Positions 37,046 to 49,266 of a stretch of DNA of 64,000 bases are shown here, piece by piece. Numbering within the stretch: position 1 is the first letter of the stretch; each line of letters starts with the position of its first letter. The stretch comes from Holothuria scabra. Lineage: Eukaryota > Echinodermata > Holothuroidea > Aspidochirotida > Holothuriidae. Below the pieces are notes generated by a model. That model searched no databases. It was not told where the DNA came from and was given only the letters and a program-made list of their open reading frames with translations. Location: contig CM074200.1 of assembly GCA_037179385.1 (NCBI GenBank), positions 31,065,884 through 31,129,883 on the forward strand, written 5' to 3'. The translations under genes and the position numbers were made by a program.

Positions 37046-37402
37046 TTTTTATAGTCATGATGTTGAATCATGTAGGCTATTTTAGATGGAGCTTTATGAC
37101 GTAGTTTCTAACCAATTGCTTTAAATTGAATTGTGTAAAAAAATTACAGTAAGTGTGTGTTGTATAAATTTGACAGCTTTATTGCAGTTCATAGGGAACA
37201 TTAACTGGAATAGTTACAGTTGTGGGTATGGTGACTACTGTGACTCCTCAGTACTACAGAAGGGGCTGAATCTGTAGCAAGTCCCTTAGCAGGTTCTAAA
37301 GAAACCACCCTGTGCAAAGTAGTGCAGTCTTGAGGGTCTTTTAGTTTTGTAATTTTACAATGGCAATTGTGAATGTGCTTGTGTGTATTGTATGTGTGTA
37401 TA

Positions 37403-37657
37403 GACGAATCCGATAAGCGCTTACTTTTAGTGACTGTAGGCAGCCATTAGTGGGGTCCATCAACCTAAAATCGTCTTTTTTTTATTGCTTACATGAATTT
37501 CAAACCCTCATATTTAATGAAATTGGAAAATTCAACATACAAATTAGTGTACAACCATCCGTGATAGAGGTAAGCAAGGAAATCGAAAGATTTAAAGGTG
37601 ACGGACCCTAGTTATGGCCGACTTAGACCAAACCATCACTTGCTGTCCGGATTCATG
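37403..37657 (+). mobile_element. TA-flanked MITE, family D (copy 1)
   Basis: The ends are GACGAATCCG and the complement of CGGATTCATG. TA lies at 37401-37402 and 37658-37659. The inverted arms extend about 60 bp and include GGGGTCCATCA. Further copies are at 40207, 55452 and 57706. Confidence 0.7.
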
Positions 37658-37659
37658 TA

Positions 37660-39948
37660 TAAAGGTGGGAGTTGGATGCAAGTACTATAGGGTTACCATC
37701 CATCCTGATAAATCGCATTGTCCCGATTTTTATGAAAAGTGAGCATCCTTTATGATAAGGTAAACTGTCCTGATTTTCTCCAAAATGAATACATGCAGGC
37801 TGGGCAAGCAGCAGGACAATTAACAGTAATGAAGTTTTTATTTTAAACTAGCCATAAACTACAAGGACTGATGGGACTAACATAATTATTGTTTGTATGC
37901 GTACGCACAGTACATCATTATCAAACAGCTAACTGACCTCGCTGACAGTTCAGTGTGGTAATGCTATGATAACCTGAATGGCAGTGTCCAAAACTGGCTC
38001 TCAAGTGAAATCTGCCTCAAATATTGTTCTACAGTATGTGGCTTTGATAGACCTGTAACAAAATCCAATTTTTTAGCAAAGGGGATGGGGACGACATTAA
38101 CAATTTAGATATTTCCTACGGTACTTTCAGCTAACAGAAATGGTAATCCTTGGTGCAAGGCAAAAGGCAATGGGTATTTTATGATATGATTGTAAACACA
38201 CACATACAGTCCAAAAATATTAAAAAAACAAAAAGGAAATAGAAGAGAAAATGTGTGAACAATCATCTACAAAATTGCCTGCAGTGATGTATTTAAGTGT
38301 ACGAGTACTGCATCAATAGAAACAGGACAGTACTGTACCAATGCTTTTGCCTGCATGCAAAGAAAAATAAGTTTGCCTCTGAGTCATATAGATTTATTAA
38401 TTAAATAAGTGTCAAACAGCCTTTTGGATGACTGCATAGCAAATTGAATTATCCACATAAAAGAGTAGCCTGAAAGATTTTGTCTGTTGCATGAAAAATT
38501 GAAAAAGTTATGAAAATATGAGGGTATGAAATCTTTCGTAAGTCCATCTGCTATATATATGTGACTTCAAAGTGAAGAAAAGCGTGTATAATTTGTTTCT
38601 ACTGTAGGCCTACAGTATGATGTGTTTGCAGTGATGGAATAGTTGAGCTTTAAAATGCTGCAATTGAAGCCTAATGTAGATATTGTAAGTAGTAGACATG
38701 GCCTTGAATTATATACATTATGAAATTACTAGACTGGATATTAGTTTCATTTTGAAATCTTACGGGTTGAAACCAACAACGTGGAGGAATTACTGCGTCA
38801 TGTATGGAGAGTAGTCAAGTGTATCATTTTACCATCTGCTGCTACTGTACCAGTAGGGCCTACCACAAGATTTTTGTAATCATGTCCAAAGTGAAATGTA
38901 TTTTAAATCAGTTTCATTTTGTTTCTCGTTCTAAAAAACTTATAAGGGAACATATCAGTTTGTGATTTGTGATTTCTTACTGTAGATGCAATACCGCATG
39001 ACCTTCACATTTAAATCAGCTGTATACAGTACCAGGGGATCTTTCTGTTTCACAGTTTTAACATTCAACAAATAGTGAGTACTCAGCCTGAAATAGATTT
39101 GAATGTTTGTGTTGAAGACTGATAGAGATTATAGTCTTGCTCATTTGGCCTTCATTTCCGAATTGTTTGTGTTTTTACGCACGTTCGTTCAAAAGTAATT
39201 TCACTTTCTAGGGATGTGCCCTTTTATTCTGTAGTTTGCATAATTTCAAAGTGTGCATTCACTTTGATGTTTGCTACACGCAAGGTGTTTTGCGTGTAGT
39301 TTTAGTTCTGTATACAATGTTTGCAGCTCATGTTTTCTTCATTTTAAGCTAACGTTTTCTTTATGCATCATAGACTGGCAATAAATTTATGCAAACACCA
39401 TTTAAGACAAACTGGCAAAAAGCAATGTCTCTAGAAATATAGCAGTCAAAGTAGCTTAAATCCTATTTTTTGGAAGTTGGAAAAATATTCTGTTAGAACC
39501 AAAATCAATTGTGCATGGAAAATGTCTTTTAAGGAGCTACTTGCTTCGTGAATGGATTACTGGCTTGCAGTGGACCTATTGATAATTCATCTTCCAATTG
39601 GAATCATTATATGTACTGCTACTTAGACCTTTGTGTGGATGAAAGAAATTAATAAAACATGCAGCATTTGTTTTTCCAGTACAGGTATAGTTTATAGTAC
39701 GAAACCAAAAAAACAGCGATGCATTTCATTCTCCATGCTTTTGTCAGACATGCTTACATTGTTTATCAGGTATGACAAGGGGTGCTACAGAGGGAAAATT
39801 GTATTTCTTTAAGTAAATTTGGATCAATTTTGGAGACAATATACTGCTGAATTGTGGGAAGTCTTAATTGGAAATAAATACACCTAATTTTAATTTCATG
39901 TGTGGATGCACATCATTCTTTATCTAATACCATACATAACAAGATTAC
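37660..39948. other. No gene identified; small perfect hairpin
   Basis: AT-rich, presumably the region upstream of the candidate first tetraspanin exon. CTACACGCAA and TTGCGTGTAG (39274-39283 and 39290-39299) form a perfect 10-bp stem. No TATA-containing promoter could be defended. Confidence 0.35.
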
Positions 39949-39972
39949 ATGATACTATTGCTAACTGTTGTC

Positions 39973-40084
39973 ATGATGCAAACGTCCCCGGAGCAAGACA
40001 TTTCAGCAGCGAATGAGCTGGCCACAGAGGAAGCTAGTGACAAGCTGGATGACATCATCAAGCAGCTGAGAGAAATGTTTGGAC
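39973..40084 (+). CDS. Tetraspanin candidate exon 1: N-terminal extension
   Basis: The frame starts at ATGATG (39973) and encodes 37 residues, acidic and helix-like, followed by one base of an Arg codon and a GTAGGC donor at 40085. That base plus the first two of exon 2 (C|GG) keep the frame with no stop. Codon use looks more protein-like than the surroundings. The 5' edge is uncertain: the frame is open back to 39940 with another ATG at 39949, and an internal acceptor such as ATTTCAG near 40005 is possible. The phase match alone has a one-in-three chance, so this exon needs transcript support. Confidence 0.5.
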
Positions 40085-40206
40085 GTAGGCATGATGATTT
40101 TAGATTTTTAAGTAATTTATCATGTTTGAAATTTCCTAGTACTGTACCATTTTGGTTTGCATGTGTTCTTTCGTTGAGATGGAGATCAGTTCTTAGAAAT
40201 TGTATA

Positions 40207-40460
40207 CATGAATCCGGACAGCAAGTGATGGTCTGATTTCAGTCGGCCATAACTGGGGTCCATCACCCTTAAATCTTTTGATTTTCTTGCTTACCTCTAT
40301 CATGGATGATTGTACACTAATTTGTATCTTAAATTCTCCAAATTCACTAAATATGAGGGTTTGAAATTCATGTAAACAATAAATAAAGACGGTTTTTGGT
40401 TTGTGGACCCCACTAATGGCGGCCTACAGTCACTAAAAACAATCACTAATCGGATTCATC
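40207..40460 (-). mobile_element. TA-flanked MITE, family D (copy 2)
   Basis: It runs from CATGAATCCGGACAGC to CGGATTCATC, with TA at 40205-40206 and 40461-40462. It lies 122 bp into intron 1, next to the candidate exon 1. Confidence 0.75.
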
Positions 40461-40462
40461 TA

Positions 40463-41785
40463 TATCACTTCATCACCAGCATACATTGTGGGGGGGGGGG
40501 GGGAGACTCCCCAAATACTTCAAAAACTGTTAAAGTCCTTCAGTAATGTCTAAATTGTGACCAGTAACAATTAGCAAGAATACTTGACATTTTTCTTATA
40601 AATCTGCATTAATACTTGAGACAAAATTGGTGAAGGTATTGTAGGAGAACCCATGAAATATGATCCAACTTGTACATGATGCCTAACAAAATTCCAATTC
40701 AGTTTTCAAGTTACACTCATTTATTGTCCTTAAAAAAGTAGAATGAAATTGTCTTCTTAGACATTTTAGTGGGCTTGGCCCATAAATCTGAGTGAGATCC
40801 CTTCACAGCTACAGTTATATGTACTTTAAGGTATTAAAATTCTTTGTCACACTTAACTTTTTAATACGGTAATCATGGTAGCAGAACCTACCGAATAAAT
40901 GAATATGTGCCATTTGTACAGTGCAATTGCAGATTCACAAATCATGAAGAGTATAAACATAGGAATAACTGTACAGCTTTTGCTCGGAGTCTTGCTATGT
41001 ACTCCAAGCAAAAGTTGTTCAGTACAGCACCTCCATATTATTGTGGTATGCATAGTATGTGCAGCATTGCAGTTTACAATTCTTTTTCAAGGTGTGACTA
41101 GTATGTTTTACTGCAGTACAGTTCTGTACATCAGTCCAATACTCTACTGCACACTTGACAATATGCCCTCCAGACACAAAGGATGCTTGATTTGCAGAAC
41201 CCACCCCTGAAATAAAATTTTCGGTCTGCTAGCTTACAGTAGTTTACAAATTTTGGTAGTGTGCTCTTATCTGGGCACAAGTTCCTTTGTTATTTAGATG
41301 TGGATTGTGGGTAATTTTACTTTATTATCAGCTTGCATATATACTACAGTATCTGTAAGGCTAGTGTAGATTAGGCTCACCGATGGAATCACATGCAGGC
41401 ACGCACAGTGTTTGGTACATTGGTACTGCATGTACATACATTGGTCCATTCAAATGACACTGAAACCCAGTTAAAAGACTCTCAACTTAGGTATTTATCC
41501 TGTCCAAAATATAAACATCAACTTCTTGCTGTCTTTTTTCAAGCATTCTGAGGCTTCTATTTCAAGCAAAACAGTGTTACAACATTTCTGTGGCAATACT
41601 GCACCATAAGGTGTTTCGTTAGGAGATATTGGCTGTTTTCAAGTGGCGATGAATATTCAACATCTTTTTTTTTTTTTCACTCATTGTGTTTAGTTTCTTT
41701 CGATTCCAGTAGCAAATTATAATGGTTTTAGTTAAAAGTTTTGTGCATATGCTAACAACCAGTGTCCAGAGTCTGTGAGGATGGG
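40463..41785. other. Intron 1 sequence, nothing recognised
   Basis: It begins with a G14-type run near 40489. No other element ends or exon-like frames were found. Confidence 0.4.
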
Positions 41786-41949
41786 CATAGGCGTACAAGG
41801 CAGGGGTGCAGGGGGCATTTGCCCTCCCAATACCTGCAAAAGCAGTTGGTCTATTCGGGCAAAACTTGGGCAAACTTAATGAACCGTGACATTATTTGGG
41901 TAAAAAATTGCCCCCTCATGCTGTAGAAAATTACACCTGTACGCCTATG
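41786..41949. mobile_element. 164-bp element with CATAGGCGTAC inverted ends
   Basis: The left end CATAGGCGTACAAGG is matched by CCTGTACGCCTATG on the right. The interior is rich in GGGGGC and TTGCCC. No target duplication is evident, so the exact edges may be off by a few bases. Confidence 0.5.
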
Positions 41950-42211
41950 AGTACAAACACTGGATAAGGGAGAAAACATACAGTATTCATGATGGAAGAG
42001 CAGTGATCATTACTGATCTTACAGTAATCAACTGAAGAGGGGTGAAATTTGATAATTTGGTAAATGTTATCAGAGCAAATGACTTTGCAGAGTCTAATAT
42101 TAATGTCAGTACTGTGTGCATGCATACTGAGCTACTGCAGTACATTGTACTTTTTTACTGGATATTCTAGTAGACCCAAGTTCTGTAACTCCAAGCACTT
42201 TTTTCAGTGGC

Positions 42212-42351
42212 TTAAAAGGCAAGAGCAGTCCCTCCAATTTGAAGTAGTGAATGTAGTACACTTAAGATACTTTGAAGAGAAGTGAGGAGAAAATTGTGAG
42301 ATTTAGCAGTTGCTTCAAGATAAATTTGGGATGACTGTTCTTACCCTTTAA
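42212..42351 (+). mobile_element. TTAA MITE, family B (short copy)
   Basis: It is flanked by TTAA at 42212-42215 and 42348-42351. The ends match AGGCAAGAGCAGTCCC and its complement form TGACTGTTCTTACCC. It is an internally deleted relative of 44496-44771. Confidence 0.7.
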
Positions 42352-42815
42352 ATGATTTTTGCTGAAATCATTGAACAACTTGTGGTAGCCTAATGTACCG
42401 TACATTGTCATGCCAATTGAAATGAAAAGACAAAAAAAGACCAAGTCAAGTCTGAAGTTCCCACCTAATTCTAATGTTTGGTATTAATTTGGTCATAACT
42501 ATACTGCAGTATTAAATGGGTGCCTGAGTCAGCAAATACTTTCAATGATTTCTCAGTTCACACTTTCGTTGTTACATGAAATGACCCTTCTCATGCAACT
42601 TGGATGTTGAGTTTATGTCAAGATGATGTAGCCTACAGTAAGAAAAGTAGTGCCACATGATTTTCAAGAGCCATTCATACTCCCTAAATTAATGTACTGT
42701 TTTTTCATCCAATCATATCTATCATTTTGGAGCATGCATGCAGTCTTATTTACAATATCAACCTACAGTATGTCTTAATCTGCATAACATGTGCATATCA
42801 CATTTGAATTAGTCT

Positions 42816-43178
42816 TTAAGGGGCTCATTGAGTTGATATTGATAACTTAAATGAGAGTGTTAAAGGGTCACTACCATAATGCTCATACTGAGCATAATGG
42901 GTGAAGTTTCATATCCTATAGTTACAGAAAAAGTTGAAATTTTGCATTTTCTAATGTTCTGACTTGCAACGGTTTTGTGCACAATTTGAAAAAAGTGTCT
43001 GGTCACGAATTCTTGAAAACCAAATTGAACCGAAGCACTCACACATAAAACAGTTATTAGTATGTAGGATAAGAGGGTTGTCTAAGTTTGACCATTTGTC
43101 AATAGTACATGAAGAAAACTTAACCGGTTTGGAAAAAAATTGTGGAATTTCATGAACCAACTCAATGATCCGCTTTAA
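42816..43178 (+). mobile_element. TTAA MITE, family C (copy 1)
   Basis: TTAA lies at 42816-42819 and 43175-43178. The ends are GGGGCTCATTGAGTTG and the complement of CAACTCAATGATCCGC. A diverged second copy is at 53692-54091. Confidence 0.75.
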
Positions 43179-44495
43179 GGCTTCACCTAGTAAAGCTTTC
43201 ATGCCTGCATTTCATTTAGAAATTGCAGGCGATTTGCATACATTGATTTAATCTAATGCATGAGTACTGTTTTTCATGCTAGTGTCCATTTAATGTACAT
43301 TGTAGGCTCATATCAAGCTCACACACTGCAGTCTTTTGCATATTATACCGATGAAGTATAGTTATGGCGTGTTGATGTATGTTGACAGAATTTTTGTGAG
43401 AGCATGCATGCATTCATATATAATATGTCACTCAGCATACTATGAGTCATGTATTTAAATTTACATGTTTCATATTATGTTGCAATTTAAGCTTCGCTGG
43501 ACACACTTTCAGATTAATGCATAGAGAGATATGTAATTAGATAAAAAGGGCTGATATTATTGGAAGTATTTTTTTCTTGGGATGTAGCTATATTAAATTG
43601 AGGTTTCGTAGCTCAGGCTTGAAACAAGTGGTTTAGAAAGTTATGGATCTCGGGAATTTGCATGCATGTAATTACCTACTTTAGTAATTGAAGTAACTAA
43701 TTGTTACATGGCACAATTGCACAGTTATGGGTGACTTCTTGTATGGAAGCACACACTTTCGATTAATAATCGATTAAAAAAATGCAAGTTAGCAATTAAC
43801 TCATTAATCAGAAATTGACAGCCGTATCATAGGTCAATATTTTACTGTATGTATACAGCATACAGCATGTATTTCTGTCATTCCTAAAACCAGCTGAAAA
43901 AAGGCTGTGGCCAGCTCAACTTGAACCAACACAGTAGGTTGGAAACTGGGCTATAAAACTCCTTAACTAACCTAGCTGAACAAGCAATGCTGGCTTTGCA
44001 TAACATGTGCACTATACACTATGCTGTATCTTCTGATTGCTGTGCAGCTGTTACTGCATTTCAAACCCAGTGATCTTAACCTTCAAGTATTTATTCTAAG
44101 AAGTGAAACCCACTGATGAAAGCATTCACACTGAGATTTGAGGTCAGATTAAGGTCATGGTAAGTAAAGATATAGAGATGATCATTGCTGTGGTATGGCA
44201 TACATTACAGTGTAAATATAGCAACAATGCAGTCTTGTATGTCAGTACCTGTACATTAAGTCTGTATTTGTGAGTAATAAATAATGTAAAGGCAGGGTGT
44301 CCCAGCTGTTCTTGGTGTTGGAAAGTCATCTGTGGCACTGAATTGCATGGGTGCGGCAATGATTGACAGAGGATGGAATGTGAAGGTTTATACAGTATGT
44401 GAGAGGGGTACAGTATTAAACAAGGGTGCTGGTCTTGAATGTGTGGGTGGTTTTATGTATGTATTGAAGACTCCACTGTTAGGATGTGTGGATTA
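43179..44495. other. Intron 1 sequence, nothing recognised
   Basis: AT-rich, with a short AT palindrome (CGATTAATAATCG, about 43757). No repeat ends or coding stretch were found. Confidence 0.4.
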
Positions 44496-44771
44496 TTAAA
44501 GGGCAGGAGCAGTCACCCGAACTTGAAGCAGTGCAGAAGACTGTCCAGTTTCATGATTGGCTGTTGTGGGTCATGTGACAAAATTTTTACTCAAATCTGA
44601 AATTTACTGGAAGTTACTACTTGGTTTACCTTTCACATGTTATATTGAAGTAATAACTAATAAGATATTATGAAAGATTCTATAATTTGAACAGAAATGA
44701 GACAAGTTTTGTGATATTTAGGCCTAGCTGTTGCTCCAAAATAACTTTGGGGGACTGCTCTTGACCTTTAA
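44496..44771 (+). mobile_element. TTAA MITE, family B (full copy)
   Basis: TTAA lies at 44496-44499 and 44768-44771. The inverted ends are AGGGCAGGAGCAGTCACCC and the complement of GGGGGACTGCTCTTGACC. It is the best-preserved member of family B. Confidence 0.75.
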
Positions 44772-45516
44772 TATATATACAGTATTTACACAAACATTAA
44801 TACCCAGTCGGCTAGAAACTGAAATAAAATTACCCGTTTTCTGTTCCGCAATGTCACATATGTCTGTCCACACAATATGTTCAAAGTGCATGCATGTACG
44901 GGCCACAGTTGGTTAATGGACTATTGCAGAGGCAAATGGACAACCCTTATTTTAAGGGAGCGCTGGGTTCTGTGAAATCTTCCTGAGACTGTTTATGCCC
45001 CATGGATAAAATTACACCTCTATTTTGTTCTTTTTTTAAAAATTACTGCATGAATACAATAAGAGTTACAACTTTCAAAGCAATCACTTTCCAACATCAA
45101 GAAGCTTCGCTCGGCCGTACAGTCAATCGTTCACTGTATCATTCACATATACTGTACATGTACTGTACATGTGTAGACTACTCACTGTAATAAGGTACAG
45201 TAGTTCTTCATACGTAAATTACACACAGTTGTGTAAAAAATGGAAATCGTGAATTGCAAGACTCAGATGCCTGAAATACATGCACAATGTCTCACCTTAA
45301 CAGTGCATCACCCAGCAACATGTTATGTTGTATATTAATTGCTATTTAATCTGGCGTGTGTAAGACACAGGAAGAATTCCGGAAATCGTAAAAACTAGTC
45401 CTTGCATCGGGTACCAGACTGACGTTGTTACTACACGGGTAGAAAATTAGTACCCTGGTAGCTTTTTTCTATGATTTCGTTTTGATCTTCATAAAATAAC
45501 ATGGTTATTGAAACTA

Positions 45517-45607
45517 ACAAAAGCAACTTCATTTCAACATGATTGTGAATGAGATGTGGGTAATGCCCACATCTCATTCACAATTATGTTGAAATGAAGT
45601 TGCTTTT
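45517..45607. repeat. Near-perfect 40+ bp palindrome
   Basis: AAAAGCAACTTCATTTCAAC and the following GATTGTGAATGAGATGTGGG are repeated as complement on the other side of a TAAT centre (45563-45566), with a single mismatch. The similarity continues weakly for another ~25 bp outward. It would extrude as a cruciform or RNA hairpin. Confidence 0.85.
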
Positions 45608-46139
45608 AATTTGTTTCTGTAACATGCTTTTGCTAAATTGCACTTTTCCAGACACAATTCTCGCAATGCATGTTTCTAACATCAGTCGGCTCCTATACCA
45701 GATAACGAAACAGCATAGGCCTACTATACTGTGCCTATCCCTTTGATAAATGGTCATCAAAAGTCAGGCCATAAATAATTTGCACGCAGTGCCTGTGGAT
45801 CGACAACGTTCCTAAACTTATACCCAGATATAGCGCGAAAGATGTGTACAATTTTTTTTTTTACTTAATGTTGCCGTATAAACACATACCCAAATGGATG
45901 TACTGTACACATGGATTGACTTTTGATATAGATTTCATACTTGTCAAGTTACCACTTAAATTAAAATGATGTGATTTCATGATCTAAAGAATTAGTTTTT
46001 GGTAATTACAGTTATGTCTACATAATGCATGCACTTATTTCAACCACAAAAATATTCTTTTATCTCAAATCAATCGCTAAAACTTCTCTAAAAACTAAAA
46101 ATTCGCCAGAAGACTCATTTGTTTGCTTGCTTCTTTGAT

Positions 46140-46258
46140 TGAAATGAATTTTGTTGTTTGATTTTATTTTTGTCAAGCGCCGAGAGCAGCTACACTTTTG
46201 TTCTGATTTGGCGCTTTATAAGTTCAATGTTTTATTATTATTATTGTTATTATTAGAA
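46140..46258 (+). repeat. 3' tail of a SINE/LINE with ATT repeats
   Basis: CAAGCGCCGAGAGCAG, then TTTGGCGCTTTATAAG and an ATT-rich tail are the form of a conserved 3' end shared by CR1-like LINEs and SINEs. The upstream extent is unclear. Confidence 0.55.
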
Positions 46259-46975
46259 AGGAACACATGGCACATTGTAGATATTAATAAACGTGACGAA
46301 TTGTTATTGTCAAATGGATCCGATCGGGGCGGATTGGTCCAGTCATGAATTGTATGTGCATACCATGCACTTAAGTAAGATTTTGCAAGGTATACCTGGG
46401 TACTGACGGGTAATTAATACGGTTTGGGTAGCTGGGTACAAATTTTCTACTCGGTGCAAACACTAGTAAAAACGATGTTATATATATGCTGTATCAAATT
46501 AGCCAATGCATGAACAGTGTATGTTTCCGGGCAGGAATACTGCAGACACACAGTGGGTCTAGCTACTGCAGTGGGTGTACATTTGCAAAAGTGAACTTAG
46601 TGTTAAAAGAAAAATGATGGAATTAATGTCCCTGAAATGGAACATGATGAGGTGGACGGACTTTTTAAAGGCAATTTGCTTCCCGCAAGAAACAAAAAAT
46701 TTTCAGTCTTGATAAGATACTTTGGTTCTTGTAAAGGTCAAGATGGGAAACAAGTTACGGATGTACATTATTGTAAAGAAATGTGGTAAACAAAAGTCAA
46801 AGCAGAGGTTTCTGCATGGTGATTAACATATTCATATACTTGGCTGCATTAGTGTACAGGATTACACAGGTGCCGGGAAAGGTTTAGGTCCTTCCCACAC
46901 AACTCTCCTACCCGAGAGGTGAGAACCATTTCTGCCTCAATACCAGTTCTGTGTGCTTTACAGTGAATAAGGTAC

Positions 46976-47120
46976 AGGGCTTGAAATAAGATTCAAAGCA
47001 TAGTGAGAATGAGCAAAATGGCTATTTGGTCTATATATTTCAGTGGGACATTTTTGATGGGCGCCACAGCCATTATGAAGGGCCTGACAGCCAAAGATTT
47101 CGGTCATCATAGGCATATGG
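46976..47120 (+). repeat. Dispersed repeat F (copy 1)
   Basis: It shares AAAATGGCTATTTGGTCTAT, GGGCGCCACAGCCAT and GGGCCTGACAGCC blocks with 60548-60720. The family is unknown. Confidence 0.45.
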
Positions 47121-47349
47121 CAAATTATGTATGCAATATGACAATAATTTCTTTGGAAATTTCTGTGGAGCAATTGAACATTTTGCCTTTGCTACCCCCT
47201 CCCCCCTTCTCCTCGCCCCATACTGCCATAATGTTCAATTGTGGTTGCAATTAGCGCTTTATGGTAGTCATACTCTATGAATAATCAAATGAGCAAATTT
47301 GATGTTTATAGAAGTAATTGCAGTGTGTACTGAGCACTCTACTAGATAC

Positions 47350-47648
47350 TGTAAGGTCAAAGTTCATTCAGTGTCTGCTTTGTACAGTTATCTGTGTTAT
47401 GCTGTGTATGCAAATTAGGGAGTCTACTGTTTCTGTTATGCCTTGTTCTGTGAATTGTTATTCGTTCTTCATTCATGATATTCTTGTGAATATTTAGTTG
47501 TCCTCGAGGGAGCCAAGGAGCTTGAATGAATAAAGCTGTTGCTCACACCCAACATATACTCTCCTCATGTCTTGATTGATCTGGACCTAAATTAACCAGT
47601 CCCCGGCCATGTTCCCGCCGTTCCTCGGGAACTAAAACCCACGCCACA
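47350..47648 (+). mobile_element. Solo LTR with 4-bp target duplication, next to exon 2
   Basis: The 299-bp unit starts TGTAAGG and ends CCACA (TG...CA). ATAC lies on both sides (47346-47349 and 47649-47652). An AATAAA at 47529-47534 is followed by a short U5-like segment. A 4-bp duplication fits several Ty3/Gypsy lineages. No internal retroviral-type genes are present. It ends 152 bp before coding exon 2 of the tetraspanin. Confidence 0.6.
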
Positions 47649-47800
47649 ATACATTAATGTGCTTCATAGTTCAGGTGTCTCTTCCAGCTTCCTTGCTGTT
47701 ACTGTGCCTTAACCATATCAATAATAGTAAGCAATGTATGAACTGATTCTGTCATTCACCTACCCACCTCACTTAACCAATTGTTAAATTCTCTCCCCAG

Positions 47801-48066
47801 GGAATGATAGCAGGGACGTACTACTCCAGGAGTTCGAGAAATCTGAAAGAGCTCACGAGAACAACCAGCACACTGTACCCCCTGAAGTAGACGACACTAC
47901 CCCAGGAGATCCACGCCAGCCCTATCACCATCAGCCTTCACACCCACAGCATCCACGCTACACAGGGCGTACAGAATCAGAAATGGGATCCAAGTATGAT
48001 GATGAACCCTGCTGTGGCATCTCATTGTTAAAATATGTACTCTTTATCTTTAACTTCTTCCTACTG
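47801..48066 (+). CDS. Tetraspanin exon 2: N-terminal tail and start of TM1
   Basis: Acceptor CTCTCCCCAG precedes 47801 and donor GTGAGA follows 48066. The frame is open throughout. The first 60 codons are polar with a His/Pro-rich stretch, then the ATG at 47983 begins the canonical tetraspanin start with a Cys pair and LLKYVLFIFNFFLL, the first half of TM1. The short form starting here matches the family length. The upstream 180 nt could be 5' UTR or coding extension. Confidence 0.9.
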
Positions 48067-48429
48067 GTGAGACATATTTCAATGAATACCTTTGTGTGTT
48101 TAGAATTGTATAAAACTAGAATTACATATTGAAGGTGTGCCTTTTTTAAATTGAACTATGTAATTCTGCTTTCTCAACTTTTTCAATATCCCACTTCCCC
48201 TCACCCTTAAAAAAGAAGTGTTCTCCACAAACTTACTGTGTGACATGGATTATTAATAGGGTCTTATGTTCCTTGTGAATTAGTGTAGCACACTGCCTGT
48301 TTCATAGTAGACCCATCATATGCATGTGACAACTTTCTTTTCATCAAATGGGAAAATTTACTATGAGTTACTACTCAGTATTTTTTTGAGAGTGAACAAC
48401 AATGAAGTCTTAAAATTGTATGATGAAGA

Positions 48430-48519
48430 TACAGTACTTTGAGGAGAGATAAGAAAATTGTGAACTTAGCTGTTGCGTCAAAATACTGTAAGTTTAAGGT
48501 GACTGCTCTTACCCTTTAA
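48430..48519 (+). mobile_element. Family B MITE, partial
   Basis: CTTTGAGGAGAGATAAGAAA and GGTGACTGCTCTTACCCTTTAA match the right half of 42212-42351; TTAA lies at 48516-48519. The left end is not recognisable. Confidence 0.45.
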
Positions 48520-49074
48520 GGTGGCTAGTAGGTTCTTAGTAAGTTCACATTTCATTGTTCCAAAGACTTTTATAGTTGCACGCAGGAGTCAGGCCTTGAG
48601 TTTAAGATTCAAGGTGTGCTACAGTACAAAACACCCTCCTTAGGAATCTTAGTGTGGTATCCGTGCAGTTTTATATAGAACTGAAATAAATTGATCTGAG
48701 TTCCCATTCTTAATTATTTAGGTATGCAAATAGTGGCACTCCTCAGTGTTTTGAGGCAATCAGTGGTGTGGGATTGCATTAACATGCACATCAAAATCTA
48801 AGGACTAAGCACTTAATATGTACGGGTGTGAGTTTTCGTCGTTCTTAAGCTAGAAAGAATGCATTTCTTAACCATGATATGTACTGTACCATTCAAGCTT
48901 AGTACCTTTTTGGAATGTGTCATATTTGACTGTGCTAAGCTAGAAAGAATGCATTTCCTATCATATGCATTGGGTGGGCCTAAGAGTATATGAACTGATT
49001 ATTCATCCCATATATTTCGAACAGCAAAATATTTCCATTGCTACATTTTTGTATGTATTCTTGTATTATTACAG

Positions 49075-49266
49075 CTGGCTGGAGCAGGAGTGTTGGCCAT
49101 AGGAGTGTGGACACTGACATCAAAGACAGATTACACAGAGCTACTGTGTAACAATGTTTACTACTTCTCTGTGATTGTATTAATAGCTTCGGGTGCATTG
49201 ATAATGATACTAGCCGCTACCGGTTGCTATGGTGCTGTACAGGAGATTAAAGGTTGTCTCCTAATT
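49075..49266 (+). CDS. Tetraspanin exon 3: TM1 end, small loop, TM2
   Basis: Bounded by TTATTACAG and GTAAGT, 64 codons in phase 0. It encodes GVLAIGVWTL (end of TM1), the small extracellular loop with one Cys, TM2, and the GCYGAVQEIKGCLL inner-loop signature of tetraspanins. Confidence 0.95.

Noticed and set aside
45433..46467. 1-kb element bounded by GGGTAGAAAATT / AATTTTCTACTCGG
   Set aside because: The end similarity is only about 30 bp and imperfect, with no matching target duplication. It may be chance or very old.
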